From assembly GCF_048007035.1 (NCBI RefSeq), contig NZ_CP180355.1, positions 6,386,001-6,450,000 of the forward strand: a DNA stretch of 64,000 bases. Direction: 5' to 3'. Each line of letters begins with the position of its first letter. Positions within the stretch are counted from its first letter, which is position 1. A program made the position numbers and the translations under genes. Below the pieces are notes generated by a model. The model had not been told where the DNA came from, did not search any database, and worked only from the letters and a program-made list of their open reading frames with translations. This document shows positions 45,478 through 53,870 of this stretch, in pieces. The stretch comes from Imperialibacter sp963977595. Its GTDB lineage: Bacteria > Bacteroidota > Bacteroidia > Cytophagales > Cyclobacteriaceae.

Positions 45478-46029
45478 ATGAAATTAAGAATTGTTCAATT
45501 AACCCTGATATCAATTCTCGCATCTGCCTGTATTACCGGACTGTCGGCACAATCTACGGACAGTGTGAGCATCGTCAAGAAGTTTGATGAATTGGTTTTA
45601 AAGTGGGATTTATTAGCCGTAGAACTGGGCCAATACGAAGGCCTGGACAAGTATTGTACTGATAAGTCCTATCAGGACAATGTAATCAAGACGCTCGAAG
45701 AAATTCACCATTATGATACACTGCTCTACCAAACGCTTGCAAAGAAAGCACGGTACGACAAGAGTGCAGAGATCAAAAAGACGCTCAAACAAATAGAAGA
45801 GTTTGAAACTGAGTACAAAGGCCCCAGCTTTCTGAAGAAGCTTCACGATGAATGTGTCGGGCGGAGAGAAATAGAGAAAGACTACAAAGAAACCAGAAAT
45901 GACATTGGCATGAACTCCTACGATGGGCAAGTGCTTGTTCTGGAAGCAGACCTTAACAAGTATGTCCAGCACATCACCAGGTTAATGGATCACATTGAGG
46001 AGCATATCCACCATTTGCATCTTGAATAG
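45478..46029 (+). CDS. Exported paralogue family with two Cys and His-rich end, copy 1
   Basis: 183 residues from the ATG at 45478, chosen because the signal peptide (about 1-25, ending LSAQ) begins there. The mature part is helical (KKFDELVLKWDLLAVELGQYEGLDKYC; EIKKTLKQIEEFETEYKG) with two cysteines, C60 and C126, likely a disulfide, and ends DHIEEHIHHLHLE. The same pattern (KYC near 60, EC-x3-R-x2-E-x2-Y near 126, GxxSYDxQVxxLEA, HxHHLH) recurs in the next two genes. No known family recognised. The His cluster could bind metal. Confidence 0.78.
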   Translation: MKLRIVQLTLISILASACITGLSAQSTDSVSIVKKFDELVLKWDLLAVELGQYEGLDKYCTDKSYQDNVIKTLEEIHHYDTLLYQTLAKKARYDKSAEIKKTLKQIEEFETEYKGPSFLKKLHDECVGRREIEKDYKETRNDIGMNSYDGQVLVLEADLNKYVQHITRLMDHIEEHIHHLHLE

Positions 46030-46099
46030 CCGCCATGTGGCAAATACGTAATTTCTGAAATCCGCCCCTTCTTCGGTTAACCTGGCGCCCTGCCTGTCA

Positions 46100-46107
46100 T
46101 ATATTTG
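46100..46107 (+). promoter_or_regulatory. -7 box of copy 2
   Basis: TATATTTG followed by TGTATTCCTGCA, 82 bases before the ATG at 46190. The downstream string ATTCCTGCA recurs upstream of copy 3. Confidence 0.5.
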
Positions 46108-46189
46108 TGTATTCCTGCATCCTTCCAACCGAAGCCTGTTCTAGTTAAATCACCTGGTGTATCCATGGCTGTTTTAAAACTAGATATAG

Positions 46190-46726
46190 ATGAAAAAATA
46201 TTTGCTTGTACTAATCACTGCGGCAGTTCCGCTGCTACCGTTGCAGGCAAACGACGGTGAAAACGGGATTTTCAAAGACTTTAAAGAGCTAACCCACAAG
46301 TGGTATTTTGTCTCAGATAAGCTTGTAACCTACAGAGGATTGTCAAAATACTGTGGCGACCCCACTTTTCAAGATGAAGTGAAAAGTGTATTAAAAGAGA
46401 TCCACGCCTACGATAGTGTCCTTTATATTCGTGTGTCTTCGATGATGAAGGAGAACCCAAGCAAAGAGTTGAAAAAGACGTTGAGACAAATCGGCCATTT
46501 GGAACACAAGCTAAATGCCCTCTCGCTGTCGAAGACGTTGTACAGTGAGTGCCACAACCAAAGGCAGCTCGAAAGAGAGTACAAAAAAGTAAAAAACTAT
46601 TTTGGAGCCCACTCCTTTGACAACCAGATTGTAGTTACAGAAGTCTTCTTAAAAAAGCACGTTGACCGGATCAACAAAATCATGGAAAACATAGAAGACC
46701 ACTTCCATCACCTCGACGCAGATTAA
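46190..46726 (+). CDS. Exported paralogue family, copy 2
   Basis: 178 residues: signal peptide (about 1-20, LLPLQAN) and the same helical domain as copies 1 and 3, with KYC and ECHNQRQLEREYKK, and the C-terminus ENIEDHFHHLDAD. It is the most diverged copy: the NDIGMNSYDGQ text of copy 1 reads KNYFGAHSFDNQ here. The two cysteines and the His-x-His-His-Leu end are kept, so they are probably functional. It lies 160 bases after copy 1; parts of that spacer recur before copy 3. Confidence 0.75.
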   Translation: MKKYLLVLITAAVPLLPLQANDGENGIFKDFKELTHKWYFVSDKLVTYRGLSKYCGDPTFQDEVKSVLKEIHAYDSVLYIRVSSMMKENPSKELKKTLRQIGHLEHKLNALSLSKTLYSECHNQRQLEREYKKVKNYFGAHSFDNQIVVTEVFLKKHVDRINKIMENIEDHFHHLDAD

Positions 46727-46808
46727 GTGGGCCAGGAATCCGATGTGGGAAATACGTAATTTTCCAAAATTGTCAGCTCACCAATATTTGAGCACCAATT
46801 CCGTTCCC

Positions 46809-46816
46809 TACATTTG
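46809..46816 (+). promoter_or_regulatory. -7 box of copy 3
   Basis: TACATTTG followed by TTGTATTCCTGCA, 80 bases before the ATG at 46897; similar in sequence and distance to the box of copy 2. Confidence 0.5.
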
Positions 46817-46896
46817 TTGTATTCCTGCAACACTACCACATGTTCTGTACTAGTTTGTTTACAAAGGCATTGCCATTGCACAACTAAACATATACT

Positions 46897-47442
46897 ATGC
46901 TCAGACGTCTTGCTCTTGCCGTTTCCTGCCTCTTTTTGGCTGGAAATACATACGCCACTGGTGACCAAAATGAAAGTGCCCTTCTGGTCAGTAAATTCAA
47001 CGACCTTACCAACCAATGGGCTTTGATCTCTTACGATCTCAGGACGTACGACGGGCTTAAAAAGTATTGCGCAGATCACTCCTTTAGAAGGAATGTAGCA
47101 GAGACCCTCAATGGCATCCACCATTACGACAGCCTTTTATATGAAAGACTAACTGTAAAGGCCAGGTTCAGCAACAACCATGAAATCAAGAAAGTAATTC
47201 ATCAAATTGAGGCATTTGAAACCAAGTACAAAGCTTCCAACTTTTCAAAAACCCTCTCGGAGGAATGCTCCGATCAACGGTCTCTTGAAAGGAATTCAGA
47301 TGAGTTAAGAAACGACATCGGCATGAACTCGTACGACAGTCAGGTAATTTTGCTGGAGGCTACTCTCGATAAGTATGTAAAAAATATTACGAAACTAATG
47401 GACCATATTAATGATCACATCCACCACTTGCACATTGATTGA
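46897..47442 (+). CDS. Exported paralogue family, copy 3
   Basis: 181 residues: signal peptide (about 1-21, AGNTYAT) and the family domain with KYC, ECSDQRSLERNSDELRNDIG, MNSYDSQVILLEA and the end DHINDHIHHLHID. Closest to copy 1 over the C-terminal half (RNDIGMNSYD is identical). It ends 12 bases before the convergent redox lipoprotein gene. A dedicated promoter before each copy suggests separate control rather than one operon. Confidence 0.77.
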   Translation: MLRRLALAVSCLFLAGNTYATGDQNESALLVSKFNDLTNQWALISYDLRTYDGLKKYCADHSFRRNVAETLNGIHHYDSLLYERLTVKARFSNNHEIKKVIHQIEAFETKYKASNFSKTLSEECSDQRSLERNSDELRNDIGMNSYDSQVILLEATLDKYVKNITKLMDHINDHIHHLHID

Positions 47443-47454
47443 GTAGTCCTTCCG

Positions 47455-47817
47455 CTAACGCTTCACAAACGCTAATACCTGTGGCAGTTCCGGGCTGACT
47501 AGTACCCTACCTTCAATGTCGACTACCGGCAATGAGATGTTTCCCATGAATCTGGCAGCTTCAAGCTTTCTCAGCATCTCATCTGCCTTATCCTGATCGG
47601 CATCCACATCATAAAAAGTATACTTTATGTTGAGGGAATCCATCTTCTTTCTGAAATTAATACAGTGATCACATGTATTAACTCCATAAACAATCATTTG
47701 CTTTTGATTGGCACTTTCAGCTGCCTTGTTTTCAGAAGTATCCTTCGTAACTGGTCCGCACGAAAGCAATAAGACAAATACCGAAAGGATGGAAATGGCT
47801 GTAATGTTATTTTTCAT
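47455..47817 (-). CDS. Glutaredoxin/thioredoxin-like lipoprotein
   Basis: 120 residues. Lipobox LLSC (C20), a short linker, then a compact glutaredoxin fold with the redox motif CDHC (C49, C52), and LPVVDIEGRVL with the cis-Pro. It is probably anchored in the periplasm and reduces or forms disulfides. The neighbouring exported family has two conserved cysteines per protein, so those could be its substrates, though the genes are convergent, not in one operon. Confidence 0.82.
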   Translation of the reverse strand: MKNNITAISILSVFVLLLSCGPVTKDTSENKAAESANQKQMIVYGVNTCDHCINFRKKMDSLNIKYTFYDVDADQDKADEMLRKLEAARFMGNISLPVVDIEGRVLVSPELPQVLAFVKR

Positions 47818-47987
47818 AGCCCAATCTTACGGATTTTTTATCTTTATCCATACTGGTTTTGTACATAGTAAGAAGAGCTTTACACAATGGGTTGCAACTC
47901 GTTTTGGCCAACATGTGTCATCATTTAATTATTCATTTGCAATGCCCGGTAAAAGCCTTGTATATTAACGCTGACGATACAATCAAA

Positions 47988-48557
47988 ATGATGCAAAAGA
48001 TCAGTCTGTTTCTTTTACTATCTGCCATTTACTTCGGCTGTTCGGTAAAGGTGGTGTCTTTCGAGAACCCCAGAACAAACTTTGGAAAATTTGAGGAGTA
48101 CACTCTTAAGCGGCCAATGGCCGATAACAAGGACCTGACACCTGAAGGCAAGCAATTCATTGCCAGCTTCGAAAACGCCATTAATTCCGAGATGAAAAAG
48201 AGAGGCTATGACCTCACCTACTCTCCTGACCTGGAGGTAAGCTACGATATCGTTTCGAGCCGACAACGGGATACAAATGTAAATAGAAGCCCCTACTACT
48301 ATAATCCGTGGTACTATGGAAACTACTACAATGTGTCGCAGACCAACTACACCGAAAGCATTGTTATTGTGGAGATGAAGGACGCTACCACAGGCAAAAC
48401 CGTGTGGCAGGGTAGTCTCGACCTTCGCTACACACGCAATTCCAAAAAGAAAGACAGCATTATACCTGATGCTGTCGAACGAATCTTCAGCGACTACCCC
48501 TACCTGGCCGGTAGCAATAAAAAAGTAGAGGTCGAAGGAAAAAAGAAGAAAGGGTGA
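47988..48557 (+). CDS. DUF4136 lipoprotein
   Basis: 189 residues from the ATG at 47988 (a second ATG follows at once). The frame upstream is open to 47859 but lacks a leader. The signal ends in a lipobox (YFGC, Cys about 19), and the body has the DUF4136 pattern: TNFGKFEEYTL, INSEMKKRGYDLTYSPDLEVSYDI, then YYYNPWYYGNYYN and IVIVEMKDATTGKTVWQG. Predicted at the outer membrane; function unknown. The C-terminus is strongly Lys-rich. Confidence 0.83.
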   Translation: MMQKISLFLLLSAIYFGCSVKVVSFENPRTNFGKFEEYTLKRPMADNKDLTPEGKQFIASFENAINSEMKKRGYDLTYSPDLEVSYDIVSSRQRDTNVNRSPYYYNPWYYGNYYNVSQTNYTESIVIVEMKDATTGKTVWQGSLDLRYTRNSKKKDSIIPDAVERIFSDYPYLAGSNKKVEVEGKKKKG

Positions 48558-48605
48558 TAATAAAGTATCATGGTGCAAGTGTTTAGTTAAATACCATTCT
48601 TTCCC

Positions 48606-48613
48606 TACCTTTG
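48606..48613 (+). promoter_or_regulatory. -7 box of the second ABC-F gene
   Basis: TACCTTTG, followed by CGGC, 27 bases before the ATG at 48640. It is the same string as before the first ABC-F gene. Confidence 0.65.
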
Positions 48614-48639
48614 CGGCTTCAATTGCAAAAAATCCATTT

Positions 48640-50256
48640 ATGATTTCTGTTTCTAACGTCTCTCTCCAGTTCGGAAAGCGTGTATTGTTTGATGAGGTCA
48701 ACATCAAGTTCGTTCAGGGTAACTGTTATGGTGTGATCGGAGCCAATGGCGCCGGTAAATCCACATTCCTTAAAATTCTATCCGGTGAAATGGCCGCAAA
48801 TGCCGGGCATGTAAGCATGGAGCCTGGCAAAAGAATGGCTGTTTTGAATCAGAATCACTTCGAGTTTGACGAGGTGCCTGTTATTGAAACGGTGATGATG
48901 GGGCACAAAAAGCTATGGACAATCATAAAGGAAAAAGATGCCATTTATGCAAAGCCTGATTTTTCAGAGGAAGATGGCATCAAAGCTTCCGAGCTGGAGG
49001 CAGAGTTTGCAGAAATGGATGGCTGGAATGCAGAATCGGACGCTGCTGCCATGCTCAGTGGCCTTGGCATCGTAGAAGCCGACCACTACAAGCTGATGAA
49101 GGAATTGCCCGGCAACCTGAAGGTAAGGGTGTTGCTTGCCCAAGCCCTGTTCGGTAATCCCGACGTGCTTATTCTTGACGAACCTACCAACGACCTCGAC
49201 ATCCGCACCGTGTCGTGGCTGGAGGACTTCCTCTTGGAATTCAAGAACACAGTCATCGTGGTTTCTCACGACAGACACTTTTTGGACACCGTGTGTACTC
49301 ATGTGGTTGACATTGACTTTAGCCAGGTGAAGCTATACACTGGTAACTATAGCTTCTGGTACGAATCGAGCCAGCTAGCCCTTCAGCAAAGAGGGTCTGC
49401 CAACAAAAAGGCTGAAGAGAAAAAGAAAGAATTGCAGGATTTCATCGCCCGTTTTAGTGCCAATGCTTCCAAGTCGAAGCAGGCCACCAGTCGGAGGAAG
49501 CTGCTCGAAAAAATCAATATTGACGACATTCAGCCCTCCACCAGGCGATATCCAGCCATTATATTCAACCAAAGCCGCCAAGCTGGCGATCAAATTCTGG
49601 AGGTAAAAAACCTTGGCTATTCCGCCGACGGAGTCAATTTCTTCTCCGGACTGGATTTGTTTGTTAACAAGGGAGATAAAATAGCGGTGCTTAGTAAGGA
49701 CAGTATGGCCATTTCGGCATTCTTTAAAGTGCTCATGGGAGAACTGAAGCCTACCAAAGGCGAGTTCAAGTTTGGCCAAACCATTACAACGGCCTACCTG
49801 CCTAATGAAAACGACAAGTTCTTTAATACAAGTGACAACCTGATCGATTGGCTGCGCCAGTTTTCAGAGGGAGAAAAAGACGAAGTGTTCATCAGGGGCT
49901 TCCTCGGAAAGATGCTTTTCTCCGGCGAAGAAGTCTTTAAAAAAGCAAGTGTGCTTTCGGGTGGCGAAAAGGTGCGTTGTATGATCAGCAAAATGATGCT
50001 GGCTCAGGGCAATGTACTGATCCTGGACGAACCCACCAATCACCTCGATTTGGAATCCATACAAGCATTCAACAACGCCCTGGCAGATTTCCCTGGCACG
50101 GTGCTTTTCACCTCTCATGACCATCAATTTACCCAAACAATTGCCAATCGGATCATAGAACTAACGCCAAATGGTTGCCTTGATAAACTGATGACTTACG
50201 ATGAGTATGTGGAGAACGAAAAGATTACAGCGCAGAGAGAAGAGCTCTATGCCTGA
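48640..50256 (+). CDS. ABC-F ATPase, YbiT-like, with degenerate second Walker A
   Basis: 538 residues. Domain 1 has Walker A GANGAGKST and Walker B VLILDEPTNDLD, but its signature reads PGNLKVR instead of LSGGQ. In domain 2 the Walker A place reads AVLSKDSMAISAFF, lacking GxxGxGKS, while the signature LSGGEKVR and VLILDEPTNHLD remain. The linker RFSANASKSKQATSRRKLLEKI matches the YbiT type. One ATP site therefore cannot bind nucleotide normally; this may be usual in the Bacteroidota branch. Acts on ribosomes rather than as a transporter. Its stop overlaps the convergent DUF6495 stop region by 10 bases. Confidence 0.9.
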   Translation: MISVSNVSLQFGKRVLFDEVNIKFVQGNCYGVIGANGAGKSTFLKILSGEMAANAGHVSMEPGKRMAVLNQNHFEFDEVPVIETVMMGHKKLWTIIKEKDAIYAKPDFSEEDGIKASELEAEFAEMDGWNAESDAAAMLSGLGIVEADHYKLMKELPGNLKVRVLLAQALFGNPDVLILDEPTNDLDIRTVSWLEDFLLEFKNTVIVVSHDRHFLDTVCTHVVDIDFSQVKLYTGNYSFWYESSQLALQQRGSANKKAEEKKKELQDFIARFSANASKSKQATSRRKLLEKINIDDIQPSTRRYPAIIFNQSRQAGDQILEVKNLGYSADGVNFFSGLDLFVNKGDKIAVLSKDSMAISAFFKVLMGELKPTKGEFKFGQTITTAYLPNENDKFFNTSDNLIDWLRQFSEGEKDEVFIRGFLGKMLFSGEEVFKKASVLSGGEKVRCMISKMMLAQGNVLILDEPTNHLDLESIQAFNNALADFPGTVLFTSHDHQFTQTIANRIIELTPNGCLDKLMTYDEYVENEKITAQREELYA

Positions 50257-50723
50257 TCGGCTATAACCAGGGCAAGCGTTTTGAAAAGCTTTCCATCGGA
50301 AACGAGGTGACCGCTGCTCAGCATCAGAAAAAGCTCTTCTTCACGTACAGTGTTGTAACGCTTTTCGGAGGTGAATAGCTCAATATCCGACGGAGGGCTG
50401 TCCAGGGCCTTTTGCAAAAAAGCCGGATCGGTAAAATCGGCCGCCTCCCCCCCATGCATCCCGCAAAGAACAATTTTCTCCTGGAGACATTGATAGGTCA
50501 TTACATGACTCCTTGTTCTGATTTCCAAAAACTCAGTTTTCCTCAATACGTCTTCGAAAACCACGTCGCTGAACAAATCCACTATTTTGTCGGCCTTGGC
50601 GGGAGTTTCCTTCTTCAACTTCTCCCAGTCGTCTGCGGTAATGCCATTGACGATCAAATAGTCAATAAACTCCTTTTCAAGTGTTGTCAGTTCTTCCCTT
50701 GTCAGGGTACGGTACTTTGCCAT
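50247..50723 (-). CDS. DUF6495 family protein
   Basis: 158 residues from the ATG at 50723 (the frame begins three codons earlier at 50732 without better evidence). The text KYRTLTREELTTLEKEFIDYLIVNGI, CLQEKIVLCGMHGG and VREEELFLMLSSGHLVSDG identifies a small cytoplasmic family seen mainly in Bacteroidota, of unknown function. Divergent from the helicase gene, convergent with ABC-F, overlapping its last 10 bases. Confidence 0.78.
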   Translation of the reverse strand: MAKYRTLTREELTTLEKEFIDYLIVNGITADDWEKLKKETPAKADKIVDLFSDVVFEDVLRKTEFLEIRTRSHVMTYQCLQEKIVLCGMHGGEAADFTDPAFLQKALDSPPSDIELFTSEKRYNTVREEELFLMLSSGHLVSDGKLFKTLALVIADQA

Positions 50724-50911
50724 AGGTGGCAAAGATAAGGCTCAAAACCTTTTCATTGCGCCAAAAATAGCACTAGAAATTAGTTGGTTCAATTTCTCCT
50801 CTGCAACGCTATGACAATTAAGCTCCCTCCGGCCCAGCTAACATTGAGACAGGGTTTTCAGCTTGCTTGCCAATGTGCACAGGAAAATCCGCAACTAAGT
50901 TTTATATCAAC

Positions 50912-50919
50912 TACCTTTG
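50912..50919 (+). promoter_or_regulatory. -7 box of the DEAD-box helicase gene
   Basis: TACCTTTG, 18 bases before the ATG at 50937. It lies inside the longer open frame that begins at 50784 and so supports the shorter start. Confidence 0.6.
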
Positions 50920-50936
50920 TGCTCAAGAATCTCAAA

Positions 50937-52244
50937 ATGATCGATCAATACTTAAGCAATCTGGGCATTTCTAAGCTCAACGAAATGCAAGAGGCTACAA
51001 TAAAGGCCGCTGGAAAAGAAAAAGAGCTCATCTTACTTTCCCCCACAGGCTCTGGCAAAACCCTGGCTTTCCTACTTTCCCTTCTCCCACGCCTGGTAAA
51101 GGATCAGCAGGGGATGCAAGCACTAATCATCGCACCTTCGAGGGAGCTTGCTATCCAAATCGAACAAGTAGCCAGGGGAATGGGTAGCGGCTTCCGTGTC
51201 AATAGTTTCTATGGAGGCCATTCACTCAGAACAGAGTTGAACAACCTCAGCAACCCCCCAGCTATCGCTATCGGCACGCCAGGGCGGCTGCTCGACTTGA
51301 TCACAAAAGAGGCTTTCGAAACAACGAGTATTAAGCACCTTATTCTGGATGAGTTCGATAAGTCGCTAGAAATGGGCTTTGGAGGTGAAATGTCAAGCAT
51401 ACTTGAACATCTCACCAACCTTAGAACAAGGTTTCTAACTTCTGCCACGCAGGCTGTCAAAATCCCTTCTTTTCTTAAAATGTCTGCGCCTTATACGCTG
51501 GACTTCACCACCAGGTATGAAAACAAGGAAAGCAAGTTGGATCAAAAAATGGTAGTGGCCGAGGGTAACGACAAGCTTGATGCCCTCTTCAAGCTCCTGT
51601 GTCTTCTGGGTAGCAAGAAAAGTTTGATATTTTGCAACCACAGAGAAGCCGTTGACAGGATCGGCGAGCTGTTGTCCGTCAAAGGTGTGGAACACAGAAC
51701 CTATCATGGAAAGCTGGAGCAGGACGCCCGTGAAAAGGTATTGGCTCAGTTTCGCAACGGCAGCGTCAACGTATTGCTCGCTACAGACCTGGCGGCCAGA
51801 GGGCTTGACATCGCCGAAATTGAAAACGTGATACACTACCAGCTTCCTCAAACGCAGGAAGCCTTCATCCACCGGAATGGCAGAACGGCCAGAATGAATG
51901 CTTCTGGCAGCTCTTACCTTTTGCTGCTTCAATCGGAGAAGCCACCAAAGTACCTGGCCAAAAAGCCTCAACTGGTAAACCTGCCGGAAACGCTGCTTAC
52001 TCCCCCAGCCCCCACCTGGTCAACACTTGAGTTTTCGGCCGGTAAAAAGGATAAAATCAATAAAGTAGATATTGTTGGTCTGCTCTTCAAAAAAGGTCTT
52101 TTGGAAAAGGGAGACATCGGCTTAATAGATGTAACCGACAAGGCTGCCTATGCCGCTGTAAATAGAGAGAAAGCTGTAAAAACTGCCATCAAAGTGAGTG
52201 GAGAAAAAATAAAGAAGGTAAAGGTCAGGGTCTCGGTACTTTAG
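50937..52244 (+). CDS. DEAD-box RNA helicase, DbpA-like C-domain, DEFD motif II
   Basis: 435 residues from the ATG at 50937; 50784 would add 51 residues unlike a Q-motif region. RecA domain 1: LGISKLNEMQEATI (Q motif), SPTGSGKT (Walker A), PSRELAIQ, GTPGRLLDLI, motif II DEFD (138-141) in place of DEAD, and TSAT. Domain 2: LIFCNHREAVDRI, LLATDLAARGLDI, and HRNGRTARM in place of HRxGRTGR. The C-domain (about 365-435; KINKVDIVGLLFKKGLLEKGD) resembles the RNA-binding domain of DbpA/CsdA helicases that assist ribosome assembly. Two changed core motifs may lower its activity. Confidence 0.9.
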   Translation: MIDQYLSNLGISKLNEMQEATIKAAGKEKELILLSPTGSGKTLAFLLSLLPRLVKDQQGMQALIIAPSRELAIQIEQVARGMGSGFRVNSFYGGHSLRTELNNLSNPPAIAIGTPGRLLDLITKEAFETTSIKHLILDEFDKSLEMGFGGEMSSILEHLTNLRTRFLTSATQAVKIPSFLKMSAPYTLDFTTRYENKESKLDQKMVVAEGNDKLDALFKLLCLLGSKKSLIFCNHREAVDRIGELLSVKGVEHRTYHGKLEQDAREKVLAQFRNGSVNVLLATDLAARGLDIAEIENVIHYQLPQTQEAFIHRNGRTARMNASGSSYLLLLQSEKPPKYLAKKPQLVNLPETLLTPPAPTWSTLEFSAGKKDKINKVDIVGLLFKKGLLEKGDIGLIDVTDKAAYAAVNREKAVKTAIKVSGEKIKKVKVRVSVL

Positions 52245-52281
52245 AAAAAGTACGAAACAGAAAACACTGTGAATAAAAACA

Positions 52282-52309
52282 GAAAGGCCCGCTTCGCAGC
52301 GGGCCTTTC
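52282..52309. terminator. Strong bidirectional terminator
   Basis: GAAAGGCCCGCT pairs perfectly with 52298-52309 around the tetraloop TCGC, with T-runs on the + side. It serves the convergent helicase (+) and desaturase (-) genes. Confidence 0.9.
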
Positions 52310-52333
52310 TTTTGCAGATATAATGAATATGAC

Positions 52334-53107
52334 TTAAGCAGCTGCCTTTTTGGCGTCAGCAAGTGATACCGCCTTGTGAGGTTTGATCTCTATTACACCC
52401 ATTTTATCAAGCAGCTTGATAATATAGTAAGTTGGATCTATTTCATGCCAGCGAATGCCACCAAAATTTGCACGATTCCCGTATTTGTGGTGGTTATTGT
52501 GATAGCTTTCGCCCATCATCAGAAAGTCTACGGGCAAGAAGTTCCTGGAAGTGTCGCCAACCTCAAAATTTCTGTATCCATATTTGTGAGCAAACCAGTT
52601 GATAATCGCTCCATGAATAGGCGACAAAATAAACTGCAATGGCAGAAACAACCACAACCACCATGCATCAGCATACAAATAGTACACTCCTACATATAAC
52701 GCACCCCAAAACACTCTTGAATACCATGAACGAGCGAATTTATCAAAGGCATCCCATTTTGCAACGCCTTCAGTGAATCTCTTCTCCGGCACTACTCTTC
52801 CACTGGCAATATCTGAGTAAATGGTTTTTGTTTTCCACATCATCTTGAAAATGGTCTCATCATACTTTGGAGAGTGAGGATCATTTTCTGTGTCGGCAAA
52901 AGCGTGGTGCATCCTGTGCATCACACCATAGCCGTAAGGGCTCAAGTAATTTGACCCCTGAAATATCCAGGTAAGTACAAAGAATACTTTCTCTGTGAAC
53001 TTACTCATCGTAAACGCACCGTGCGCTGCATACCGATGTAGAAAGAACGTTTGAAAGAACAATGACAAGTACCACTGGGCAATAAAAAAGGGTATGATAA
53101 CTTCCAT
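52334..53107 (-). CDS. Acyl-CoA/acyl-lipid delta-9-type fatty acid desaturase
   Basis: 257 residues, four TM segments and the three His boxes of membrane di-iron desaturases: HRYAAH (24-29), HRMHH (64-68) and ESYHNNHH (about 200-207), plus a GxHH-like region (WFAHKYG) in the same fold. It introduces a double bond into saturated acyl chains using O2 and adjusts membrane fluidity. No ferredoxin or reductase is adjacent. Begins at the ATG at 53107; expression may rise in the cold, by analogy with the family. Confidence 0.93.
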   Translation of the reverse strand: MEVIIPFFIAQWYLSLFFQTFFLHRYAAHGAFTMSKFTEKVFFVLTWIFQGSNYLSPYGYGVMHRMHHAFADTENDPHSPKYDETIFKMMWKTKTIYSDIASGRVVPEKRFTEGVAKWDAFDKFARSWYSRVFWGALYVGVYYLYADAWWLWLFLPLQFILSPIHGAIINWFAHKYGYRNFEVGDTSRNFLPVDFLMMGESYHNNHHKYGNRANFGGIRWHEIDPTYYIIKLLDKMGVIEIKPHKAVSLADAKKAAA

Positions 53108-53246
53108 CTTGTTAGTAGTATTTTTTTACGGTTTAGATTTGACCTGTTTGTGATCTATTCCCTTAAGACAAAGTCAAATTTAATTTGTGACAGAATTAAT
53201 AAAATATTTTTTTTCGTAGTGGCAACATAGCCATTTACCTGGCCAA

Positions 53247-53846
53247 CTAAGCCTTTTGGCTGATCTCAAGTCTCAAATCCTCAATGAGCTCTTTGGGCTC
53301 CCCAAATGAGCAGGCTTTCTTGAAACTTTCGATAAGCTGGGCTGAGCTTACCATATCGAAATTTATCTTGCTGGTATCTATTGCCAGTTTCTCCTTAGCT
53401 CTGGAAAACAACTGGCGACAGTTCTCTTTCTTTTTATTGACAATCTGCTGAAGTTCGTCGTACTCAATATTGAACACCTCCCTCAGCAGGTACACTGCTC
53501 TCTCCACAGGCTCCAACTTTTTATGCAACATTGCCAATGCAGTGGAAATTTCGTGCTCTATGTCGATATGAGAAATTTCCAGCTTCTCAACAAACTCCAT
53601 TGGGTTAATGGCATCAAGATATTCGTTCTTCTTTCGTTTGATCGAATTGAGATGATTGATGCAGCTATTGGTCACCGACTTAATCAAATAGGCCTTTGTG
53701 TTTTTTATCTTCTCCTGATCGAGTGTCAACCACTTCAAAAAGGTGTCCTGCACAATATCCTCAGCATCTTGCCATGAGCCTACCATCTTCATGGCGAGCC
53801 TGTGAAGTAGAGGTTGGTAAAGCGTTATCGTTTGAGCCTGATTCAA
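53247..53846 (-). CDS. Sigma-70 family (ECF) RNA polymerase sigma factor
   Basis: 199 residues. Region 2: VGSWQDAEDIVQDTFLKWLTL, then KNTKAYLIKSVTNSCINHLNSIKRKK; region 4: LEPVERAVYLLREVFNIEYDELQQIVNKKKENCRQLFSRAKEKL. A C-terminal extension follows (about 160-199). The only available start is a TTG at 53846, supported by the -7 box 17 bases upstream. It is distinct from the sigma factor at 17.5 kb and has no anti-sigma gene beside it, resembling ECF41-type factors with a regulatory tail. Confidence 0.86.
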   Translation of the reverse strand: MNQAQTITLYQPLLHRLAMKMVGSWQDAEDIVQDTFLKWLTLDQEKIKNTKAYLIKSVTNSCINHLNSIKRKKNEYLDAINPMEFVEKLEISHIDIEHEISTALAMLHKKLEPVERAVYLLREVFNIEYDELQQIVNKKKENCRQLFSRAKEKLAIDTSKINFDMVSSAQLIESFKKACSFGEPKELIEDLRLEISQKA

Positions 53847-53862
53847 TTTCTTAAATTATATG

Positions 53863-53870
53863 CAAAGGTA
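53863..53870 (-). promoter_or_regulatory. -7 box of the second ECF sigma gene
   Basis: On the minus strand TACCTTTG, followed by CATATAATTTAAG and the TTG start 17 bases downstream; leader of about 10 bases. Confidence 0.6.
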
